A stretch of DNA of 49,245 bases from Prevotellaceae bacterium UBA711 (GTDB lineage: Bacteria > Bacteroidota > Bacteroidia > Bacteroidales > Bacteroidaceae), in contig DBLZ01000054.1 of assembly GCA_002297545.1 (NCBI GenBank), positions 1 through 49,245 of the forward strand, in the 5' to 3' direction. Position 1 is the first letter of the stretch. Each line of letters opens with the position of its first letter. The translations under genes and the position numbers were made by a program. Shown here piece after piece: positions 1-7,921 of this stretch. Under the pieces are notes generated by a model. The model ran no database searches, was not told where the DNA came from, and worked only from the letters and a program-made list of their open reading frames with translations.

Positions 1-395
1 ACGGAGGGACAAAGGACAGAGGGAGGTGGAAGATACATTATTTATAATATATGGACATGAGGAAAATGGGAGGAGGGAGGGACTGAGAGGCTGAGGGGAA
101 GGGACACCGGGGCTTCGGGCTGGCGCCCTCAGCACGGGAATGGCTGAGAACACCGGAATGGCAGAGGGAGGAGAGGAAAGAAGGGAGAAGGGCGAGAAGA
201 GAAGAGAAGAGAAGAGAAGAGAAGAGAAAGAGAAAGAAAAAAAAGAAGAGAAGAGAACTGCTGATGGATTGGGAAATGCCAAACGCACAAAGAGCAACAA
301 ATAAGGAAGGATAAACGCGAAAAGAGAAACAGGGATGCAGAAGCGATGGTTTTGGCCACAAAAAACATAAGGGGACTTGTCCGTTAATAAAAATT
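1..395. other. Gene-free purine-rich stretch
   Basis: I find no convincing gene here. The plus strand is strongly purine-rich (A/G) from about 60 to 350. Reading frames on the minus strand are therefore runs of Ser, Leu, Phe and Pro with no domain character. The stretch contains the pentanucleotide repeat at 196-225 and leads into the tandem promoter boxes of the gene starting at 576. Confidence 0.6.
196..225. repeat. (GAAGA)6 pentanucleotide microsatellite
   Basis: Six perfect head-to-tail copies of GAAGA occur here, with imperfect GA-rich copies on both sides (about 190-258). The tract lies roughly 200 bases upstream of the nearest -7 promoter box, so a direct effect on promoter spacing is not obvious. 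It could vary in length by slipped-strand copying. Confidence 0.8.
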
Positions 396-399
396 ACGC

Positions 400-460
400 T
401 ACCTTTGCGGTAAAAAGTACTAATACATGAGCCCTTGATGTGTGGGGTTAGGTACCTTTG
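400..460 (+). promoter_or_regulatory. Tandem Bacteroidetes-type promoters for the 576 gene
   Basis: Two TACCTTTG boxes, at 400-407 and 453-460, match the Bacteroidetes -7 consensus TAnnTTTG. The first has a TTG at 377-379, about 20 bases upstream, which fits the -33 element. Transcripts from the second box would carry a leader of roughly 110 bases before the ATG at 576. The assignment rests on consensus only. Confidence 0.6.
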
Positions 461-575
461 CATCATACACATTACATACACATCATCCATAATATGACGA
501 TACACCAACATTGCCTTAGGCAATAGAACATTGAAGCAGAAATAGCAACAAACACATAACTTAACAAATTACATT

Positions 576-2933
576 ATGAAGAAGATTTTACTTTCATTAG
601 CCACGCTCATGATGACTATCGGAGCATTGGCACAGAGCGAAATCCCTACATCTAAATTCAATGCGGATGAGCTAAACTCTGCTACAGAGACAAAGCGCAT
701 TGCTATCAGATGTACTCAGGAAAGCAATTACAACACATTTTACAATGGCAACGGCAGAGCCAATCTCCCATGGACAGAGAGCATGATTTACGAATGGGAA
801 GCAGCGGAAGATGGCACTCACTACATCAAGAAGGCCTATCATGACGATGGTGACGAAAACATCTACCTTCTCAGCAACAACACCAAAACATTTGGTGCCA
901 AGACCGCCAGTAACGTTGCCAAATTCACCGCATTGCCCGTTTCAGGTGACATTGCCAACAGCGGTTTGAATTCTGACGAAGATAAAACATATTGGGTGCG
1001 TTTAGCATTGAATCCTGATAAAAACACATGGTTCAATTTCAACGGCGACACATACAATAGCGGAACCGGCGTTTGGACTGTACAACATGTCATGGATATG
1101 ACTGGATACTACAAAATCACCATCAATATCGTTAAGGACGGAGCAACTCTGACCACCACACAGATAGCAAAGAGTGGCTCAACAATAACCATGCCAGAAT
1201 ATGAGGGCTATGAAGCGGATGTCAAGACCGTTACAAAGGATGCTACAGACACGCAGGCAGTAACTATCACTTATAGCAACACAGTAAAGACACTAACACT
1301 GACGCCTGGCGCATACTATATCTATTATATCGATGAAAGTAACGTTAAGCATTATCTGCAGACCGCAGGAGTAAACAACGTAACTACCGTCACGGAAAAC
1401 CCTGCCGCCTACAACGCAAGCATCGGCTTTGGCTCAACATTTGCACATGCCTATAAACTTGAAATGAATGGTCTGTATATTTCAAACACCACACAGAACG
1501 GTACCCAGATACAAGCTCAAAAGACACACGGACAAGACAATGCAGGCTGGCTTTCGCAGGTATTTCTACAGAAAGAAGAGAACGGAGGATGTGCCATCCG
1601 ACTAACGAATGCAGCAGAAAACACGACCTGGCATAGCCATTACTTCATAGGCAAGCCCTCTACGGATGGTGCCGTGATCGGAGTAGATCCTGCGACTACA
1701 GCCGAAGCAGATTATTACGTATGGACCATAGAGAAAGCCCCCTTAAACTATGTTTTAAACGATAATTACGGCAACCAATACACAGGAAGCATAACAGACT
1801 GGAGCAGCTTTGACGCAGAGAGTGTGGTACAGGGAATATCCGGAACATCAAGATGTCCCATCACAGATGCAACAATGGACGGTAATACAGTAACCGCTAC
1901 CATCACATTCCCGTTTGCCGTATCTTCCGAGAGCAAGAACAACCCGGTCATGATCTCTTCATTCTCGGGCAACAATTTTAAATGGTATGCAGACGGCACC
2001 TCCATTAAGGCACAGAAGAATGCCGAAGCAACCTCAACGAATGTAACGAACTACTTGTGGGCAATATATCCATCCATAGCAAACAATGCTTTGACTTTCA
2101 CTATAAAGAATTTGGCCACAGGTACATATATACATAGCACATCAAGCGCAAACAGCCACAATAGTGGTACTGTAACATTGTCCGACGAAGCATCTGCACT
2201 GACACTTGAAAGCAACGACCAACTCAAATTGGCAACAGGCAAATATCTCTCTTTGAATTCTTCCGTGCCTGCATCACCTCAAATTATAGGCACATGGGAT
2301 ACCCATAATGGTACTAAAAATGCTTTCCCAGCAGTATCCTACAACCTCACCATCGGCACCACCAGAGCAGCCACCCTTTATACACCTATTGCAGTGACCA
2401 TTCCTACCGGCGCCCAAGCCAGATATGTTACTACAGAGGGCAATGGCACTGCAGTAACCAGTGGCAAGCTGATGTATCAGGTTAAGGAAGAGGGAAGCAC
2501 CATTCCCGCAGAGTCAGCAGTTGTAGTTATTGGCGATGCCGGCATATACACCTTCACCGCCGCCAACGGCGAGGCTGGCGAATTGACCGACAACCTGCTC
2601 TTCGGCTATGGCAAGGACACATCAGTAAACGAGCATGCAGGCACCGGTACCACAGGCAGCGTATATGCACTGACCGCAGTGGACGGGACTGCCGTCTTCG
2701 GCCACTATGTAGGTACATCATACAGTGCAGGCAAGGCATACTTGGACGTTACGGCAATAGGTGCTGCCAGCGTACGCTACTTCTCCCTGTTCGACGATAC
2801 CGAGACCGGAATCGACAACATCCAGAGCAATGACGAAAGCAGCAATGGTGCGGCGTATGACTTGAGCGGTCGCCGCGTACAGGCTACTGCCAAGGGGCTG
2901 TATATCATCAACGGCAAGAAGGTGATAAAATAA
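576..2933 (+). CDS. Large secreted protein with conserved C-terminal tail (module copy A)
   Basis: 785 residues of unknown function. It starts MKKILLSLATLMMTIGALAQ, a clear Sec signal peptide, so the product is exported. The middle (about residues 240-400) reads like a beta-rich, possibly beta-trefoil region with many Asn, Thr and aromatic residues. The last ~140 residues form a module (TLYTPIAVTIPTG, then IPAESAVVVIG) that resembles the equivalent part of the 819-residue protein at 46039-48498. The extreme C-terminus has YDLSGRRV and then GLYIINGKKVIK, a tail shared by five exported proteins in this window and reminiscent of type IX secretion sorting domains. A 59-residue peptide gene follows 50 bases downstream on the same strand. 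Codon use is more A-rich than in the housekeeping genes nearby, hinting at a different origin or faster evolution. Confidence 0.85.
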   Translation: MKKILLSLATLMMTIGALAQSEIPTSKFNADELNSATETKRIAIRCTQESNYNTFYNGNGRANLPWTESMIYEWEAAEDGTHYIKKAYHDDGDENIYLLSNNTKTFGAKTASNVAKFTALPVSGDIANSGLNSDEDKTYWVRLALNPDKNTWFNFNGDTYNSGTGVWTVQHVMDMTGYYKITINIVKDGATLTTTQIAKSGSTITMPEYEGYEADVKTVTKDATDTQAVTITYSNTVKTLTLTPGAYYIYYIDESNVKHYLQTAGVNNVTTVTENPAAYNASIGFGSTFAHAYKLEMNGLYISNTTQNGTQIQAQKTHGQDNAGWLSQVFLQKEENGGCAIRLTNAAENTTWHSHYFIGKPSTDGAVIGVDPATTAEADYYVWTIEKAPLNYVLNDNYGNQYTGSITDWSSFDAESVVQGISGTSRCPITDATMDGNTVTATITFPFAVSSESKNNPVMISSFSGNNFKWYADGTSIKAQKNAEATSTNVTNYLWAIYPSIANNALTFTIKNLATGTYIHSTSSANSHNSGTVTLSDEASALTLESNDQLKLATGKYLSLNSSVPASPQIIGTWDTHNGTKNAFPAVSYNLTIGTTRAATLYTPIAVTIPTGAQARYVTTEGNGTAVTSGKLMYQVKEEGSTIPAESAVVVIGDAGIYTFTAANGEAGELTDNLLFGYGKDTSVNEHAGTGTTGSVYALTAVDGTAVFGHYVGTSYSAGKAYLDVTAIGAASVRYFSLFDDTETGIDNIQSNDESSNGAAYDLSGRRVQATAKGLYIINGKKVIK

Positions 2934-2983
2934 GCGACTGCGCAACCCTATCCAAGTATTCACTAACACAAACCATTAAGACA

Positions 2984-3163
2984 ATGAAACAGCAATATAT
3001 CCAGCCAGCCATTTCCATCCATGACATAGAAGTGGAACACATCATCGCCACCTCACCCGGCATAGATGACAACTTGACTGTAGACAAAGGTCAGGAACTC
3101 GGCCGTGATGACAACAGCAGCAACCGTCCCTCTACCCCCAACCTGTGGGATCAGGCATGGTAA
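2984..3163 (+). CDS. 59-residue peptide, NLWxQxW family (module copy A)
   Basis: The peptide begins MKQQYIQPAISIHDIEVEHI and ends TPNLWDQAW; the middle is rich in Asp, Asn and Gly. It has no signal peptide or membrane segment. It is real because the gene at 45635-45814 encodes a peptide of exactly the same length that aligns without gaps and is identical at about 20 of 59 positions, concentrated at the two ends. Both peptide genes follow a large secreted-protein gene on the same strand. Short Bacteroidetes proteins starting MKKxYIxP are, as I recall, common and uncharacterised. The conserved N-terminus, variable core and aromatic C-terminus would suit a precursor peptide, a small partner of the secreted protein, or a toxin/immunity-like component. 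No function can be assigned. Confidence 0.8.
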   Translation: MKQQYIQPAISIHDIEVEHIIATSPGIDDNLTVDKGQELGRDDNSSNRPSTPNLWDQAW

Positions 3164-3217
3164 ATCGGCAGAGATAGTTACAGAACCCTCATAGTAATTT
3201 AAGTAATAATAGCCGAG

Positions 3218-3256
3218 ATCGCCGTACCAAGCACCCCGAGTGCCCGGTACGGCGAT
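3218..3256. terminator. Hairpin between the peptide gene and the S24 gene
   Basis: A perfect 11-bp inverted repeat (ATCGCCGTACC at 3218-3228, GGTACGGCGAT at 3246-3256) encloses an inner 4-bp stem, GCAC/GTGC (3231-3234, 3240-3243), with a five-base loop. TTTGGATTTAA follows, so it probably terminates the upstream module. It ends only about ten bases before the first ATG of the next gene, so it could also act as an attenuator or operator for that gene. Confidence 0.7.
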
Positions 3257-3265
3257 TTGGATTTA

Positions 3266-4129
3266 ATGTGCAAGAGGATGAACGAAAAGGATTTGGAAGA
3301 AGCATTTGCCCTGCTGCAGAGAGCAGGCATGGAACCCCGGCTATGCGACACGCCGGTACCATTCAGTGAACAGAGCGTGAAAGCCGGTATCCCGTCCATG
3401 CCCGGCGACCCGTCGCGCGACGAGTACATAATGCTGCCCAAGGAACTGGTAGGACGTTGCCCTATGTTCTTTGTGGACGTTGACGGAGACTCGATGGTGG
3501 ATGCCGGAATAATGCCCGGCGACAGACTACGGGTACAGATATGCGACACGGCAGAAGACGGAGACGTGGTCATAGCCAGCGTGGACGGGGAATGCACAGT
3601 GAAGGCATTCCTGCGTGACGAGTCAGGCACACGATGGCTGGTGCCCCGCAACGACAAGTACGAACCCATAGAGTTGCGTGAGGATATGAACGTGCGTATC
3701 CTTGGACGCGTATTGGAGCATATACGTCAAACTCCGCGCATCTCGCATTCCGATCTGATGCACAGCATAAGGCAGAAGAAACAGAACGTTACACACATTC
3801 CATCCGGAGAAGAGGCACGCACCATGAGAATAATAGCCGCCGTGGCCCCGATGGTGAAGTGCAAACGCCAATGGTATGCCGTGTTCCACCCGTTGGTAGA
3901 CTGCGGTATGCTGGGCGAAAATATGTATGGAAGCTTTGTGGAAATGGTACGTCGCAGTGTGCCTCAGCACGCATTCCTGCCCACTATGGACGGACTGCAA
4001 CGCATGGCTGTGCAGAGTTTCCGCCTACCTGTGACACGATGGGATGCCAAGAAGGCACCGGTGACAGGAAAGAGGTTCGAGGAATATGTGGGGATCGCCA
4101 AGGCAGTGATGAAGGCGGCAAGAGTATGA
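3266..4129 (+). CDS. UmuD-like S24 family peptidase with extra C-terminal domain
   Basis: About 287 residues. Residues 35-145 match UmuD/LexA-type S24 peptidases. There is a putative self-cleavage dipeptide Ala40-Gly41 in SVKAGIPS, the nucleophile Ser76 in GDSMVDAGIMPGD, and Lys113 in TVKAF. The Ser-Lys spacing of 37 equals that of UmuD (60/97) and LexA (119/156). There is no N-terminal helix-turn-helix, so it is closer to UmuD than to a repressor. About 140 residues follow the S24 fold (from NVTHIPSGEEARTMRII onward) that I do not recognise; UmuD itself is only 139 residues. No umuC-like polymerase gene is adjacent. The start is uncertain: TTG 3257, ATG 3266 or ATG 3278 (the last directly after AAGAGG). 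A regulatory or SOS-type role is inference. Confidence 0.8.
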   Translation: MCKRMNEKDLEEAFALLQRAGMEPRLCDTPVPFSEQSVKAGIPSMPGDPSRDEYIMLPKELVGRCPMFFVDVDGDSMVDAGIMPGDRLRVQICDTAEDGDVVIASVDGECTVKAFLRDESGTRWLVPRNDKYEPIELREDMNVRILGRVLEHIRQTPRISHSDLMHSIRQKKQNVTHIPSGEEARTMRIIAAVAPMVKCKRQWYAVFHPLVDCGMLGENMYGSFVEMVRRSVPQHAFLPTMDGLQRMAVQSFRLPVTRWDAKKAPVTGKRFEEYVGIAKAVMKAARV

Positions 4130-4183
4130 TGCCACGCGGAATAGAGAGAGAAAAATATAGCCCTGAATAGCAGGATGATGCAC

Positions 4184-4241
4184 ATGAGGACTGGCTTATA
4201 GCCCGGGCACCAAATGCCCGTTGCTATAAGCCAGTCCTCAT
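4184..4241. terminator. Long bidirectional terminator hairpin
   Basis: A perfect 19-bp inverted repeat (ATGAGGACTGGCTTATAGC at 4184-4202 and its complement at 4223-4241) is extended by an inner 6-bp stem, CGGGCA/TGCCCG (4204-4209, 4215-4220), with loop CCAAA. It lies between the convergent S24 gene and the M16 gene, so it probably terminates both. The arms are much longer than usual for a terminator. Confidence 0.8.
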
Positions 4242-4262
4242 GATATACAGGGAGAAGGCCGG

Positions 4263-7073
4263 TTACTTGTCCTCCGGCAGCATGACCACGGTAATGCGGT
4301 TGCGTGATTTGAGCATGGCCTTCATGACACGCTGAATATCTTTCTGTGAGATGCGGTCCAGAGTAGAGAGATAGTCATACTGCGAGTCTATGCCACGGCG
4401 ATAGTAATCCTGCATGGAATTGAGCCATGCGTTGTTTTGGTTCTGAAGTTCCAGGAAAGCCTTCTGCATATACTGCTTCACACGCTGCATGTATTCGGCA
4501 GGTATGCCTTCACGTGCCACCTTTTCCAGTTCAGCGTTTATTACCGTGAGGCAGGTGTCGTACATCTCCGGCTTTACACTTCCCTGCACATTAAGCTGAT
4601 AGCTCCATTTGCCGTTGCTTGTTTCGCGAACTGAGCCACGCACACCGAGACCATAAGTGGCCCCCATCTCCTCACGTATAACCTTGGTGAAGGTCATATC
4701 CAAGGCCTGACCGAGGATACTCATGGCAAGATTGTCGCGCAAACAGCTGCCTGGAGCGGGAGCATGAAGGGTGACCACGGCCATGGCCTGAGGCTGCTCC
4801 ATGCGGGTCTTGTAGATGTTCTTCACATCACCCTTGACCATGAGGAGGTCGGTATTGACAGGAGCATCGTTACGCTTCACCGTAGGCAGGGTAGCCAGGT
4901 AGCGACAGGCATAGTTCTCCATGGTATCCATATCGAAGGTGCCCACAAAGAGGAAAGTGAAGTCAGAGGCATCGGCAAAACGGTCGGCCCAGATCTCCAG
5001 GGCACGTCCATAGTTGACCTCGGAAAGCATTTCCTTCTTCATTATGATGTTGCGGGGATTGTGACCATAGATGGTAGCGTAGACACTATCGGAGAATGCC
5101 CGCACAGGATCATTCTCCTTGCCCTGCAGCACAGTATAGGTCTGTGTCATGACATTGGCCGCAGCATCCACATCGGGCTGCAGGGGCCGGAAGTTCAGGT
5201 ATATGAGCTGGAAGAGCGTCTCGAGGTCCTGTCGAGAAGAGCCTCCGCCCAGATACTCGCTGCGCATGCCCAAACTACCTCCCACCTGTGCCTGCTTGCC
5301 GGCCAGCATCTTGCGGATGTCGGTCTGCTTGTAGCCGCCCAGCTTGGAAACCGAGCAAAGGTTCTCCGCCATCTCCAGTGTAACCCAGTCGGTTTGGCCA
5401 TAGCGTGATGTACCGCCGGGGCTGTAGGCCTGCATCAGTACTTCGTTGTCGTTATAGGTTGTCGGGAGCATGATGACGCGCACTCCGTTGGAGAGCGTCA
5501 GTTCCTTGCCACCGTAGTGTCCGGGACGGCTCTTGACAATGGTACCCGGAGCAGGCAGTTCGTCCACAAGGTCACCGTCGGCCATCTCGTCGACATAGGC
5601 CACCGTACCGGCCTCCAGTCCGGCCTTCACTGCCAACAACAGGCTGTCGGGCACAGGCTGGGTGTAACCCTGCTTGTCGGGATTCATGGCAAAGACCACC
5701 ATATTGCGTGTCTGGCGGGAGAACATGCGGGCATATATGGCGTTTACTTCTTCCAGCGTTACCGTTGGCAGTATCTCCCTATACAGAGCCACCTCGTCCT
5801 CCATCGCCATGAGAGGCTCGGAATGCAGGAAGTTGTCGAGACAATCCTGAACGAAGACAGAGTTCTCCCGCTTGTTGCGGTTCTGGTACTGAAGGTCTAT
5901 GGAAGAGAGGAACGAAGCACGGCGGCGGTCCAACTCGCTCTGTACAAAACCATGGTCCAGGATATTGCACATCTCGCGCACTACTGCGGTAATGGCCGGA
6001 TACATCATGCCCTCCTTGGGTACGATGTATGACTGTGTGCACTTGGCCACCTTGGAGAGCAGGAAGTCGCCCTCGCCAAAGGAAGCCATCAGATAAGGAG
6101 TCTCCGGACGGAGCAGTATTTCCTGCATGCGGGCAGAGAACATCCCCTCCACCATGGCCTGTACGGCCTTGTGACGGATATAGGAAGGAGTGTTCTTCCG
6201 GTCATCGGGCCACATATCCTGGTGCTTCTGCATCAGCGCCACCACGGTCATGGACTGCTCCGGATCACTGTCCGTCACCACGATAGGCTCCTCGTTGTCC
6301 GGCACGCCGTAGTATACACGCTCGGCCGGATCCTTCGGCATTGCTATGGGCGAGAACATCTCCTTTATCTTGGCCACGGTGCGGTCGGCATCCACATCGC
6401 CCACCACAATGATGGCCTGCAAATCGGGACGGTACCAACGGTGATAGTAGTCACGCAACACCTGATAAGGGAAACTGTCCACCACTGACATCAGGCCGAT
6501 GGGCATGCGGTTGCCAGGACGACTGCCGGACATCAACGTGGGCAGCTGACGGTCCAGTATGCGCATCTGAGCCGAGTTGCGCTGACGCCACTCCTCGTGT
6601 ATGACACCACGTTCCTTGTCTATCTCCTTATCAGAGAGGGTCAGGTCGTTGCTCCAGTCGTGCAGGATCAGCAACACGCTGTCCACGGTAGAGGTGCGTG
6701 CCGTGGGTACATTATCTATATTATATACAGTCTCGTCAATGGCCGTATAGGCATTCAACTGCTCACCGAATTTCACGCCGATGCCCTCCAGATAGCGCAA
6801 CAGGGCGTCATCGGGATAGTGCTTGGTACCATTGAAGCACATGTGCTCCAGAAAGTGGGCCAAGCCTCTTTGGTTCTCTTCCTCCAGGACGGAACCCACC
6901 TTCTGTGCTATGTAGAAGTTGGCCTGTCCGGGCGTCTTCATATTGCGGCGGACATAGTACGTCAGGCCGTTGGGCAGTTGTCCCTTGCGGGTGACAGTGT
7001 CCTGTGGTAAGGACTGTGCGGTGGCAGCAGTCAGGGAACATAATGCCAGTAATGCTAATAGAATTTGTTTCAT
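4263..7073 (-). CDS. Large M16 family zinc metallopeptidase (pitrilysin/insulinase type)
   Basis: 936 residues, starting at MKQILLALLALCSLTAATAQ. This is a signal peptide, which is why I prefer 7073 over the upstream ATG at 7100. The inverted zinc motif HxxEH is present as H73-FLE76-H77 in LAHFLEHMCFNG. Two M16 halves are visible: the N-terminal catalytic half, and a C-terminal half (from about residue 500) with the usual non-catalytic repeat. Length and layout match the ~930-residue periplasmic M16 peptidases common in Bacteroidetes, which are thought to degrade peptides in the cell envelope. It is monocistronic, with a -7 box TACCTTTG at 7106-7113 and a strong hairpin terminator downstream. 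Confidence 0.93.
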   Translation of the reverse strand: MKQILLALLALCSLTAATAQSLPQDTVTRKGQLPNGLTYYVRRNMKTPGQANFYIAQKVGSVLEEENQRGLAHFLEHMCFNGTKHYPDDALLRYLEGIGVKFGEQLNAYTAIDETVYNIDNVPTARTSTVDSVLLILHDWSNDLTLSDKEIDKERGVIHEEWRQRNSAQMRILDRQLPTLMSGSRPGNRMPIGLMSVVDSFPYQVLRDYYHRWYRPDLQAIIVVGDVDADRTVAKIKEMFSPIAMPKDPAERVYYGVPDNEEPIVVTDSDPEQSMTVVALMQKHQDMWPDDRKNTPSYIRHKAVQAMVEGMFSARMQEILLRPETPYLMASFGEGDFLLSKVAKCTQSYIVPKEGMMYPAITAVVREMCNILDHGFVQSELDRRRASFLSSIDLQYQNRNKRENSVFVQDCLDNFLHSEPLMAMEDEVALYREILPTVTLEEVNAIYARMFSRQTRNMVVFAMNPDKQGYTQPVPDSLLLAVKAGLEAGTVAYVDEMADGDLVDELPAPGTIVKSRPGHYGGKELTLSNGVRVIMLPTTYNDNEVLMQAYSPGGTSRYGQTDWVTLEMAENLCSVSKLGGYKQTDIRKMLAGKQAQVGGSLGMRSEYLGGGSSRQDLETLFQLIYLNFRPLQPDVDAAANVMTQTYTVLQGKENDPVRAFSDSVYATIYGHNPRNIIMKKEMLSEVNYGRALEIWADRFADASDFTFLFVGTFDMDTMENYACRYLATLPTVKRNDAPVNTDLLMVKGDVKNIYKTRMEQPQAMAVVTLHAPAPGSCLRDNLAMSILGQALDMTFTKVIREEMGATYGLGVRGSVRETSNGKWSYQLNVQGSVKPEMYDTCLTVINAELEKVAREGIPAEYMQRVKQYMQKAFLELQNQNNAWLNSMQDYYRRGIDSQYDYLSTLDRISQKDIQRVMKAMLKSRNRITVVMLPEDK

Positions 7074-7105
7074 GTTGTTCACTTTACGTTTGTCATTCAA
7101 TGAGA

Positions 7106-7113
7106 CAAAGGTA
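7106..7113 (-). promoter_or_regulatory. -7 promoter box for the M16 gene
   Basis: TACCTTTG on the minus strand, 33 bases upstream of the ATG at 7073, fits the Bacteroidetes TAnnTTTG consensus. Position and orientation support the chosen start codon. Confidence 0.6.
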
Positions 7114-7378
7114 AGACATAGTAGGGAAATGACAAAGGAAACGGACAGGTTTCGTGGCTTTCAGGGCAATAAATTGAGCATGCCGGGGCGGAAAGAAGGC
7201 AGAATGTCGGGAAAGGCAACGTCCTGAAGGGCCGGAGCAGCATCGGACACGGAGAGGGAAAGGGAAAGAGCGACGGTGGATGAGTCCATGGCAGCATGCA
7301 AACCTCGAAGAGAGAAGCAAGGAAGTACGAAAAACGAACAGAGGACGAGCAAAGGACATCATGTGGAAGAGGCATTTT
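7114..7378. other. Gene-free spacer upstream of the repeat region
   Basis: There is no supported gene. The stretch is GA-rich on the plus strand. Short overlapping frames on both strands show no start signal or domain and are judged spurious. It separates the M16 promoter from the repeat cluster at 7379-7597. Confidence 0.55.
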
Positions 7379-7442
7379 CCTCAAAAAAGCGAAACGATTT
7401 GCCTCAAAAAAGCGAAACGATTTGCCTCAAAAGGGCGAAACG
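7379..7442. repeat. 23-bp direct repeat, 2.8 copies
   Basis: Two perfect units (CCTCAAAAAAGCGAAACG plus ATTTG) at 7379-7401 and 7402-7424 are followed by a partial, diverged third copy at 7425-7442 (CCTCAAAAGGGCGAAACG). The 23-base period is not a multiple of three, so the short frames that run through it are not coding. It lies about 70 bases before the 22-bp array, but its sequence is unrelated. Confidence 0.85.
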
Positions 7443-7509
7443 CCAGTCTACATACATGCAACAACAGTCTCAGGATGTATTATTTAGAGTCTCACGACAC
7501 AAAAGCTGA

Positions 7510-7597
7510 ATAAACCCGTTTTTGCAGTTGCAAAAACGGGTTTATTCGTTTGCAAGAACCGGTTTATTTCGGGCGATAAACCGGAATATGTTGGGCA
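7510..7597. repeat. 22-bp palindromic repeat array, locus 1 (four units)
   Basis: The units start at 7510, 7532, 7554 and 7576. Each carries a four-base core at its sixth position: CCCG 7515, CGGG 7537, CCGG 7559, CCGG 7581. The best unit reads AAGAACCGGTTTATTTCGGG. Units 1 and 2 together form a perfect 18-bp inverted repeat with a two-base centre (7509-7526 / 7529-7546). The same 22-bp period recurs at 28245 and 48957. The array is non-coding and lies between the ends of the FeoB-associated gene and the M16 promoter region. Part of it could terminate the Feo operon. Confidence 0.8.
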
Positions 7598-7729
7598 TGT
7601 ACCACGGTGAGGGAGCCGACCAGGCGTAAGGGGAACGGGCGCGACCCGCCGTGAAAACGACAGCGCCCCACGGGAGAAGACGGTCGCCCCCTCATGAGAG
7701 CGGTGACAGAACTCCGCATGACGTCTGTC

Positions 7730-7873
7730 TCAGCAGCCGCAGCAACCGTTGCAGCCACCACAGTTTCCTCCGCAATTGTTGCCGTTGCCACCACGACCGC
7801 CAAAGTAGCGGAAGGCGGCATAGATGGCAAGCACAAGGAGAAAGACAAGAAGAATGATGCTCTGGATATTCAT
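7730..7873 (-). CDS. FeoB-associated Cys-rich membrane protein
   Basis: 47 residues: MNIQSIILLVFLLVLAIYAA is a single membrane helix, followed by a short basic stretch and a Gly/Asn/Cys-rich tail with six cysteines (NCGGNCGGCNGCCGC). This is the typical form of the small FeoB-associated proteins found directly after feoB in many bacteria. They are thought to help FeoB or to bind iron, a FeoC-like role. It follows feoAB on the same strand after 48 bases, so it should share its transcript. Confidence 0.88.
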   Translation of the reverse strand: MNIQSIILLVFLLVLAIYAAFRYFGGRGGNGNNCGGNCGGCNGCCGC

Positions 7874-7921
7874 GTAAAAAGGCGGAATTATCCAAAATCG
7901 GTCATCGGACCGACCATGGGG

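Noticed and set aside
7276..7513. Overlapping plus-strand frames through the 23-bp repeat
   Set aside because: The 23-base period shifts the frame in each unit, so no consistent peptide repeat results. There is no promoter or conserved start.
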